DNA of 64,000 nt from Clostridium prolinivorans. GTDB taxonomy: Bacteria > Bacillota > Clostridia > Clostridiales > Clostridiaceae. The DNA lies in assembly GCF_004011155.1 (NCBI RefSeq), contig NZ_RJWG01000001.1:62001-126000 (forward strand), read 5' to 3'. The notes beneath the pieces are model-generated. The model had not been told where the DNA came from. It did no database searches and saw only the letters and a program-made list of their open reading frames with translations. A program made the translations under genes and the position numbers. This document shows positions 57,888 to 64,000 of the stretch, one piece after another. Position 1 is the first letter of the stretch. Each line of letters starts with the position of its first letter.

Positions 57888-59204
57888 ATGAAAAAATTTT
57901 TTAGGGGTATATCTATATTAGGAATTTTTTTTATAATGTTTTTTATTTTTAAAAATTTTTATAAAACTTATAATATTGAAATCCAAGATAAAAATTTAGC
58001 GTACAATTTAAAATATAAAGGTATAATAAATGCAAATGATTTTACATTTGATGAAAATGGTAATTTTTATATAGCATATATGGATAGAATTCAGTACATA
58101 GATAAAAATGGCAAAAGTTATGATTTAATAAAAGACAAGTCTTTAAATATAAATTCCATAGAATATAACAATAAAAAATTATACTTTTTTTCTAAAGATA
58201 AAGTTTTTTGCTATGATTTAGATAAAAAAGAAAAAAAGATTTTAGTAGATAATTTACCCAATTACGGAGACTACAAAGATAGTATTATAAAAATAAATGG
58301 GAATGAAATATTCGTATCTATAGGAGCTGCAACTAATTCTGGGGTTGTAGGAACTGATAATGTGTGGATTAAAGAAAATCCTTTTTATTGTGATATATCT
58401 CCTAAAGATATAACTATAAAGGGAAGAAGTTTTGGAAATGAAAAGACTGGAGCTTTTGTGCCATATAAAACAAAAAATCAAACAGGGCAGATAATTTCAG
58501 GTCATTTTCCGGGTAACGCATCTATTATACACTATGATTTAAACAATGGATATGGAGAAACATTTGCTTGGGGTATAAGAAATGTAACTGGTATGGATTT
58601 TAATAGTGAAGGTAAACTTATAGCAGCTGTAGGAGGGATGGAAGATAGAGGATTAAGACCTGTAAAAGGAGACGTTGATTATATATATGAAATAAAAAAA
58701 GGTTTATGGTATGGATGGCCTGATTATAGTGGAGGAGATCCTTTAACATCACCACGATTTAAAGGAAAAAACAATACAAAAATAAATTTTATATTAGATA
58801 ATCATCCTAATACAAATCCACCAGCTCCAATTTATCAGCATAAACAACTAAGTTCAATTAAATGTTTAACTATAGATTCCAAAGGATTGATTGGAGAAAA
58901 AGATAGTATATATTTTTATGATAAAACAGATAATATAATATATAAATTTTTAAAATCAGGTAATTTACAACCTATAGTAAATTTTAAAACTAATTCAAAT
59001 ATATCAAGTTTGAAAATATTTAATAATAATATATTAGCACTTGATAAAAATCAAGGAGTGCTTTATGAAATATATTTAAACAATATAAATAAAAACTTTA
59101 TTAAACTTAATAAAAATGTTATTTATTATCTTTTAACAGTAATAACTATAACTATTTTTATATTAATATGGAAATTTATAAAAATAAGTAAAAAGAAACA
59201 ATAG
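57888..59204 (+). CDS. Membrane-anchored beta-propeller protein, sorbosone-dehydrogenase-like
   Basis: A 438-residue protein with a hydrophobic helix at about 8-24, a large extracytoplasmic domain and a C-terminal helix near 410-430 followed by a Lys-rich tail, so both ends are in the membrane. The domain resembles glucose/sorbosone dehydrogenase (PQQ-GDH-like) propellers: ETFAWGIRNVTGMDFNSEGK, GLWYGWPDYSGGDPL and KGDVDYIYEIKKG. Clostridia rarely make PQQ, so it may be a binding or scaffold protein. The ATG follows TGGAGGA. Confidence 0.75.
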   Translation: MKKFFRGISILGIFFIMFFIFKNFYKTYNIEIQDKNLAYNLKYKGIINANDFTFDENGNFYIAYMDRIQYIDKNGKSYDLIKDKSLNINSIEYNNKKLYFFSKDKVFCYDLDKKEKKILVDNLPNYGDYKDSIIKINGNEIFVSIGAATNSGVVGTDNVWIKENPFYCDISPKDITIKGRSFGNEKTGAFVPYKTKNQTGQIISGHFPGNASIIHYDLNNGYGETFAWGIRNVTGMDFNSEGKLIAAVGGMEDRGLRPVKGDVDYIYEIKKGLWYGWPDYSGGDPLTSPRFKGKNNTKINFILDNHPNTNPPAPIYQHKQLSSIKCLTIDSKGLIGEKDSIYFYDKTDNIIYKFLKSGNLQPIVNFKTNSNISSLKIFNNNILALDKNQGVLYEIYLNNINKNFIKLNKNVIYYLLTVITITIFILIWKFIKISKKKQ

Positions 59205-59233
59205 TTTTATTAAAGCTTTATACAAAGGAAGGA

Positions 59234-59953
59234 ATGCATTTTTATATGAAATATACTTTAGAAAAAACTTATGGAACAGCATTAAAAAGTATGATGAATG
59301 TAGTTAATCCTATAAAGAAAAAAGTATTAAAAACATATTGTACTATACATAAATTTATTAATATACAGGCTATAGAAATTTTAAAAAATGAGGGATATTT
59401 AGAAGAATATAATTTTTTTAAAGAAAATATAAAATATTTAAATGAAGGTGTAACTTGGGCAGATCAAGATTTTAAAAGTTCTAATCATTTTTATCATTTT
59501 AGCAAAGGTAAAGGACTTTATGGATTTTCCAATGCATTAATTGAATTTAGAAAATATTATAATAAATCTCTTTTTTATATTGAATCTCATCAATTAGATA
59601 AAGCAATGTTTTTCCTTGGTGCTGCATGTCATTTAATACAGGATATGACAGTACCTCATCATGTTAATAATAAGCTTTTAAATAATCATAGAAGTTTTGA
59701 AATATGGGTTATTAAAAGATTTATGTCAGACTATTCTTTTTTTGTAGATAAAGGAATTTTAAGATATAAAAATTTAGATGATTATATAAAATCTAATGCC
59801 TTTATAGCAAACAATATATATTTAAAATATATGAATATTACTAACAAAGAAGAAAGATATAAAAAGATAGCAGAAGTTATAATAAAAGAAGCACAAAATA
59901 GTACAGCTGGATTTTTATTAGATTATTATAATATCATAAAAAATAAAAAATAA
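59234..59953 (+). CDS. Zinc-dependent phospholipase C family protein without signal peptide
   Basis: A 239-residue helical protein with the metal ligands of the PLC/S1-P1 fold: His39 (CTIHKF), Asp77 (TWADQDF), a His at 85-88 (NHFYHF), His133 and Asp137 (CHLIQD), His143 (PHHV), His152 and Glu156 (HRSFE). Secreted clostridial alpha-toxin-like enzymes have a signal peptide and an N-terminal Trp that binds zinc; neither is seen here, and no C-terminal PLAT domain follows. It may be intracellular or act in the forespore. The start at 59234 is close to AAAGGA; ATG 59246 is an alternative. Confidence 0.78.
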   Translation: MHFYMKYTLEKTYGTALKSMMNVVNPIKKKVLKTYCTIHKFINIQAIEILKNEGYLEEYNFFKENIKYLNEGVTWADQDFKSSNHFYHFSKGKGLYGFSNALIEFRKYYNKSLFYIESHQLDKAMFFLGAACHLIQDMTVPHHVNNKLLNNHRSFEIWVIKRFMSDYSFFVDKGILRYKNLDDYIKSNAFIANNIYLKYMNITNKEERYKKIAEVIIKEAQNSTAGFLLDYYNIIKNKK

Positions 59954-59983
59954 TTCTTCCATTATTTGGAGGAATTATTTTTT
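59950..59983 (+). terminator. Terminator after the phospholipase gene
   Basis: TAATTCTTCC and GGAGGAATTA pair around ATTATTT and are followed by TTTTTT. The right arm's GGAGG is in a stem and not linked to a start. Confidence 0.75.
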
Positions 59984-60028
59984 ATTTGTAGAATAATTCA
60001 TATTATATGAAAAAAGGTGGGAGAGTGT

Positions 60029-60673
60029 ATGAAATTAGATTTTAATAGTAGTAATAAAAAAAATTTATTTATAAATATGCAACAGGAAGTATTTACAGGA
60101 AATGTGCTTGATATAGGAATAGATAATTATGGAATAATATATAATCTTTATAAAAAATATAATGACGAGGCTTCCATAGAATATATACACGGTAAAGAAG
60201 AAAAAGATTTTATTGAAAAAAACAGTTACGATAGCTGTATAATGTTATTTTCTTTAAGCCAAATATGGTTTAATAAAAATAGTTTTATAAAAGATGTAAG
60301 TGAATATTTAAAAGAAAATGGAACTTTATATATATGGGATATAGATAAGGGATACTCTAAAATTTTTAATGCTAAAATAAAAGTACTTGTTTCAGACAAA
60401 ATAATAAAAGAGATTAATATTTCAGATTTTAATATTTTTAAAGATAATTCCAAAGAAACTGTTATAAAAGTATTAGAAAAATATTTTAAAATAATTGATT
60501 TAAAGACTTCTGATAATATATACTATATAAGATGTCAAAAAAAGAATAATAAAAAAACATCAATAGATATAGAGAAGGGAAGCAAAGAAAATGAAGATAG
60601 CTCTTATAGGAATAAATTCAAAGTTTATTCACATAAATTTAGCAATAAGATATTTAAAGGCATATACAAATGA
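60029..60673 (+). CDS. Methyltransferase-like protein
   Basis: A 214-residue protein resembling class I SAM methyltransferases: motif I region GNVLDIGIDNYG, a middle strand SYDSCIMLFSLSQIW and a later KENGTLYIWDIDKGY. The glycine-rich loop is degenerate, so catalysis is uncertain. The ATG at 60029 follows GGTGGGAG. The last 28 codons overlap the next gene by 83 nt in another frame; this Lys-rich tail may be dispensable. Coupling with the radical SAM gene suggests a shared process. Confidence 0.6.
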   Translation: MKLDFNSSNKKNLFINMQQEVFTGNVLDIGIDNYGIIYNLYKKYNDEASIEYIHGKEEKDFIEKNSYDSCIMLFSLSQIWFNKNSFIKDVSEYLKENGTLYIWDIDKGYSKIFNAKIKVLVSDKIIKEINISDFNIFKDNSKETVIKVLEKYFKIIDLKTSDNIYYIRCQKKNNKKTSIDIEKGSKENEDSSYRNKFKVYSHKFSNKIFKGIYK

Positions 60674-62291
60674 TTTAGATTATGACTGTAAAATTATGGA
60701 GTTTTCTATAAATGATAGATTAGAGAGAATACTTAGAGAAATTTTAGATGAAAAGCCTGATATAGCGGCTTTTTCTTGTTATATATGGAATTTAGAGTAT
60801 GTATTAAAAATTGCAGACCTTATAAAATTAATTGATAAAAATATTAAAATTTTATATGGGGGACCTGAAGTATCTTATGAGAGTAAAAGTTTTTTAGAAA
60901 ATAATCCAGGAGATTATTTAATAGAAGGTGAAGGAGAAGAAACTTTTAGAGAATTTGTATATAATATTATAAATAAAAAAGAAATTTTTAATATTAAAGG
61001 ATTGTATACAAAATATGGGAACAATGTTATATATGGCGGGAAAAGAAATCTTATGGATATAAATAAACTTATATTTCCTTATGATGATGATATGGATTTA
61101 AATAACAAAATAGTTTATTATGAATCATCAAGAGGATGTCCTTTTAATTGTAAATATTGTCTTTCATCAACTATTCGTGGGGTAAGATTTTTAAATATAG
61201 AAAGAGTAAAAAAAGAACTTAAATTTTTCATTGATAAAAAGGTGAAACTTGTAAAATTTGTAGATAGGACTTTTAATTGCAGCAGAGAATTTTCTATGGA
61301 AATTTGGAATTATTTGATAAATTTAGATACAAACACTACTTTTCATTTTGAAATTTCTGCAGATATTTTAAATGATAAGCAGATAAATTTGTTAAAAAAA
61401 GCACCTAAAGGAAGATTTCAATTTGAAATAGGAGTTCAAACAACAAATGATAATGTATTAAAGAATATTAATAGATATGTTAAATTTGAAAAAATAAAAA
61501 ATCAAGTTTTAGAAATAAAAAAAATTGGAAGTATAAAGCAGCATTTAGATTTAATAGCTGGTCTTCCAGGAGAGAATTTTGAATCCTTTAAAAAATCTTT
61601 TAATGATTTATACAGTATATATCCAGATGAAATACAGCTTGGTTTTTTGAAAGTATTAAAGGGATCCTTAATGAAAGAAGAAGCAGAAATGTGGGGAATA
61701 ACATATTCACCATATCCTCCTTATGAAGTGCTTAAAACTAGAGATATAAGTTATGATGAAATTCAGATTTTAAAAAGAACTGAAGAAATAGTTGATAAAT
61801 ATTTTAATTCTCAAAAATTTAAAAGTATTATTAATTATTTTATACCTAAATTTAAAACTCCTTTTGATTTTTATTCAAATTTGGGCGAATTTTTCAATAA
61901 CAAAGGATATTTTAAAAGAAATTTATCTTCAGTAGATTATTACAAAGTTTTTTTAGAATTTAATAGTGAAGTTCTTAAAGAAGATAATGAAGTTTTAAAA
62001 GAAATTATTAAATTTGAATATTTAAAGTATAATAGGAAAAAATGGATTCCTGAATTTTTAACAAGATATTTTAATAAAAAATTAGAAAAAAAATTAAAAA
62101 TAGAACAAAAAAACAATACTATTAAAATACCATTTTATAATTATCATTTGGAAATTTTTCATATAGATATATTTAAATTTTTATATGATAATAAATTAAT
62201 TAAAGGAAATTATTATTTAATTTTTGATGAAGATAATCCTGATAACATATTAGATATTACAGAGTTAGTATATAATGAAAATTTACTATAA
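60591..62291 (+). CDS. B12-binding radical SAM protein (DUF4080-like)
   Basis: A 566-residue enzyme. Residues 1-130 form a cobalamin-binding-type Rossmann domain (MKIALIGINSKFIHINLAIR, ILYGGPEVSYE). The radical SAM motif is Cys183, Cys187, Cys190 (SSRGCPFNCKYC), followed by the barrel with FQFEIGVQTTN and HLDLIAGLPGE. A C-terminal region of ~200 residues matches the DUF4080-type tail. Classic DxHxxG of B12 enzymes is not seen, so cobalamin binding is uncertain. Reaction unknown; probably methylation or rearrangement. Confidence 0.82.
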   Translation: MKIALIGINSKFIHINLAIRYLKAYTNDLDYDCKIMEFSINDRLERILREILDEKPDIAAFSCYIWNLEYVLKIADLIKLIDKNIKILYGGPEVSYESKSFLENNPGDYLIEGEGEETFREFVYNIINKKEIFNIKGLYTKYGNNVIYGGKRNLMDINKLIFPYDDDMDLNNKIVYYESSRGCPFNCKYCLSSTIRGVRFLNIERVKKELKFFIDKKVKLVKFVDRTFNCSREFSMEIWNYLINLDTNTTFHFEISADILNDKQINLLKKAPKGRFQFEIGVQTTNDNVLKNINRYVKFEKIKNQVLEIKKIGSIKQHLDLIAGLPGENFESFKKSFNDLYSIYPDEIQLGFLKVLKGSLMKEEAEMWGITYSPYPPYEVLKTRDISYDEIQILKRTEEIVDKYFNSQKFKSIINYFIPKFKTPFDFYSNLGEFFNNKGYFKRNLSSVDYYKVFLEFNSEVLKEDNEVLKEIIKFEYLKYNRKKWIPEFLTRYFNKKLEKKLKIEQKNNTIKIPFYNYHLEIFHIDIFKFLYDNKLIKGNYYLIFDEDNPDNILDITELVYNENLL

Positions 62292-62321
62292 AAATATTTA
62301 TTGAGAAATTAGGAGGTAAAA

Positions 62322-62786
62322 ATGGCAGTTAGAAACATATTAAAATTTGGAGATAAAACATTAAAAAGAGTAAGCAAAAGAGTTGATAAAATAGATGAAG
62401 AAATAATAAGCATAATAAAAGATTTAAAAGATACTCTCTATAGTACTACAGGTATAGGGCTTGCAGCACCTCAAATTGGAATATTGAAAAGGATAATTTT
62501 TATAGATTTAAGAGAAGAAGGGGAACCTATTATACTTATAAATCCTGTTATAACATCTAAGATAGGAAGAGAAGAAAGCATAGAAGGATGTTTAAGCTAT
62601 CCAGGATATGAAGGCAAAGTTATAAGACCTAAAAAGGTAAAAGTTACAGGATTAAATGCTGATGGAGAAAATGTAGAGTACTTTGCTGATGGACTTTTGG
62701 CAAAAGCTTTTTGCCATGAAATAGATCATTTAGATGGAATATTATATATTGACAGAGCAAAAAAAATATACAAAATAGAAGAATAA
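62322..62786 (+). CDS. def: Peptide deformylase
   Basis: Removes the N-formyl group from nascent proteins. 154 residues with all three metal motifs: GIGLAAPQIG (motif 1), EGCLS with ligand Cys90 (motif 2) and HEIDH with His132, Glu133, His136 (motif 3). The start follows TTAGGAGG. Here it is not next to fmt or priA, so it may be one of two deformylases. Confidence 0.94.
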   Translation: MAVRNILKFGDKTLKRVSKRVDKIDEEIISIIKDLKDTLYSTTGIGLAAPQIGILKRIIFIDLREEGEPIILINPVITSKIGREESIEGCLSYPGYEGKVIRPKKVKVTGLNADGENVEYFADGLLAKAFCHEIDHLDGILYIDRAKKIYKIEE

Positions 62787-62818
62787 CTAATTTTTACTTG
62801 TATTTCCGTAAAAATTAG
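62787..62818 (+). terminator. Hairpin after def
   Basis: CTAATTTTTA (62787-62796) and TAAAAATTAG (62809-62818) form a perfect stem directly at the def stop codon; the following tract is only TATTTAC. Confidence 0.55.
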
Positions 62819-62840
62819 TATTTACAAATGCTTTTATATG

Positions 62841-62861
62841 CCATATACTAGTGTATATACA
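62841..62861 (+). promoter_or_regulatory. Probable niacin-repressor operator before niaX
   Basis: CCATATACTAGTGTATATAC contains the half-site GTGTATATACA shared exactly with the palindrome before nadA, and an imperfect mirror half. It lies 22 bp before the niaX start, overlapping the leader. Confidence 0.5.
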
Positions 62862-62882
62862 TTAGCATATGGAGGTTATAAT

Positions 62883-63413
62883 ATGAAAGATATAAAAAAA
62901 TTAACTTATACAGCACTTTTAACAGCTTGGGCTATGATAATTCCTTTTGTTTTTGGGTTTATGACTGTGGTTATAGGTCCATTTACAGCAACAATTACAT
63001 CGCATGTACCTATGTTTTTATCTATGTTTTTAGGGCCTCAAGCTGCAGTAATTACAGGACTTGGTTCCGCATTAGGTTTCTTTATGACAAAAGGACCTTT
63101 AGTAGGACTAAGGGCATTAATGCATTCATTTGTAGGATTAATGGGCGCGTTGCTTATACAAAAGAATGTTTCATTTCCCAAAGTAGTATTTTTTACAGCA
63201 CCTGTACATGGAATTTTAGAAGCTATGGTAGTATTTGTATTTGTTGCATTAGGTGCAGAAGTTAAATATACTGGAAGCTTAGCTAATTTTTTAATAATTA
63301 CAGTTTTAGTAGGTTCTATTCTTCATCATACGGTAGATGGACTTATATCATGGGCTCTTTCAAAATCTTTATCTAAAGCTAGCAATAATAAATTGATAAA
63401 AGAAAAAGCATAG
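62883..63413 (+). CDS. niaX: Niacin ECF transporter S component
   Basis: Membrane substrate-binding subunit of 176 residues with about five hydrophobic segments. It begins KKLTYTALLTAWAMIIPFVF and has TSHVPMFLSMFLGPQAAVIT and ILHHTVDGLISWAL, the pattern of NiaX proteins. It should pair with the shared EcfAAT module to import nicotinate for PncB. The ATG at 62883 follows TGGAGG; the in-frame ATG at 62838 lies upstream of the operator and is rejected. Confidence 0.82.
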   Translation: MKDIKKLTYTALLTAWAMIIPFVFGFMTVVIGPFTATITSHVPMFLSMFLGPQAAVITGLGSALGFFMTKGPLVGLRALMHSFVGLMGALLIQKNVSFPKVVFFTAPVHGILEAMVVFVFVALGAEVKYTGSLANFLIITVLVGSILHHTVDGLISWALSKSLSKASNNKLIKEKA

Positions 63414-63422
63414 TAAAAAATT

Positions 63423-63462
63423 AAAAACATCCCATATAGTTACTAATTTATGGGATGTTTTT
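63423..63462. terminator. Bidirectional terminator after niaX
   Basis: AAAAACATCCCATA (63423-63436) and TATGGGATGTTTTT (63449-63462) are perfectly complementary. It separates niaX from the converging reductase gene. Confidence 0.82.
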
Positions 63463-63507
63463 ATAATTACAAAAATAATCTACCAAATAAAATTTTAGAA
63501 TAAAATA

Positions 63508-64000
63508 TTATACTTGATTTAATGTTGAATGAACTTCTTTAAGATGTTCTCTTATAGATATATTTTGAGGACATTTTGTTTCACATAATCCACATTCTTG
63601 GCAGTTATTTGCTTTAGCTTCTTTAGATAGAGAATTGTTATAAGCAAATGAATAACCTTTTATATCATTATACATAGAAGATTCATTATAAAGAGCAAAA
63701 TTTTTAGGAATATTTACTCCAAAAGGACATGGCATACAATAGTTGCAGCCAGTACAATCTACTTTAATAAGTTTATTGTACATGTTTTTAGCTTCATTAA
63801 CTAAATTTAATTCATAAGAATTCATAGAGTTTGGGAGAGAATTTTCGGCAATATTTATATTTTCAATTACTTGCTCTATTTCTCCCATACCACTTAAAAT
63901 AGCAGTTACTTCTTCATGGTTCCATATCCATCTAAGGGCCCAATCAGCAGGACTTCTTTTTATTGGAGCTTTATTCCAAATATCTTGAACCTCTTTAGGT
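63508..64000 (-). CDS. Aldo/keto reductase with two 4Fe-4S motifs, 5'-truncated by the window edge
   Basis: C-terminal 163 codons of an aldo/keto-reductase-type oxidoreductase. Upstream of the internal ATG at 63888 the frame continues to the window end with ADWALRWIWNHEEVTAILSG, the conserved barrel end of this family, so the gene is longer. The tail carries two ferredoxin-like motifs, CTGCNYCMPCP and CQECGLCETKCP. The second is a complete 4Fe-4S pattern; the first has one residue fewer before its last Cys. Such fusions are common in Clostridia and link NAD(P)H or ferredoxin to a carbonyl substrate that is unknown here. Confidence 0.87.
   Translation of the reverse strand, partial: PKEVQDIWNKAPIKRSPADWALRWIWNHEEVTAILSGMGEIEQVIENINIAENSLPNSMNSYELNLVNEAKNMYNKLIKVDCTGCNYCMPCPFGVNIPKNFALYNESSMYNDIKGYSFAYNNSLSKEAKANNCQECGLCETKCPQNISIREHLKEVHSTLNQV

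Noticed and set aside
62838-62882. Upstream ATG for NiaX
   Set aside because: Would translate the operator and the Shine-Dalgarno; ATG 62883 fits NiaX length.

Overview
The window looks like chromosomal DNA of a low-GC, spore-forming, fermentative Clostridium (Clostridium sensu stricto). Evidence: a strongly A+T-rich composition, mostly strong purine-rich ribosome binding sites, SpoVB-type flippases, a SleB-type wall hydrolase, and a phosphofructokinase with a PPi-type active site. No rRNA, tRNA, CRISPR array or complete mobile element is visible. The species cannot be named from the sequence alone.

Layout. (1) 1-3130 is an accessory margin: a three-gene ABC-2 transporter cut by the window edge, then a graveyard made of a decayed large serine recombinase interrupted by a GC-rich structured segment, an IS3-family transposase fragment, and an ~80 bp relic of a second cyclodextrin glucanotransferase gene. 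(2) 3133-11948 is a cyclodextrin/maltodextrin unit: secreted CGTase, divergent binding-protein transporter (no ATPase gene), LacI regulator and intracellular GH13 cyclomaltodextrinase. Three copies of one palindromic operator tie the promoters together. (3) 12008-23737 is a beta-galactoside/galactose unit: a candidate structured RNA, LacZ, a sensor trio (membrane-tethered sugar-binding protein, YesM-type kinase, YesN-type regulator) and the MglBAC galactose transporter with tandem direct repeats in its promoter region. (4) 23972-27058 is nadABC behind a palindrome whose half-site recurs before niaX at 62.85 kb. (5) 27-33.4 kb holds two sugar aminotransferases, a Suv3-like RNA helicase, a TtcA-type tRNA thiolase and a small protein. 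(6) 33.6-37.5 kb is a polyamine transporter with fused PotC-PotD.

(7) 37.5-41.5 kb carries three riboswitches in about 3 kb: c-di-AMP before a LysM-SleB hydrolase, guanine before an AzgA/PbuG-type permease, preQ1-I before QueT. (8) 41.7-57.7 kb is mainly housekeeping: M16 peptidase, RecX, PPi-PFK, Ndk, PncB, a PcrA-like helicase, an FtsA-like ATPase with a long C-terminal extension, an M20 amidohydrolase, an RluD-type synthase and two convergent SpoVB-type flippases. (9) 57.9-64 kb holds a membrane-anchored beta-propeller, a zinc phospholipase C family protein without a signal peptide, a methyltransferase-like protein overlapping a B12-binding radical SAM enzyme by 83 nt, peptide deformylase, NiaX and a partial ferredoxin-like aldo/keto reductase.

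The most unexplained material is intergenic: a ~120 nt element present twice in opposite orientation (27.3 and 53.5 kb), a 131 bp segment bounded by inverted repeats (40.7 kb), paired long hairpins at 45.1 kb, and a multi-stem RNA candidate at 12.0 kb. All functional statements come from reading motifs and context; nothing was searched against a database.
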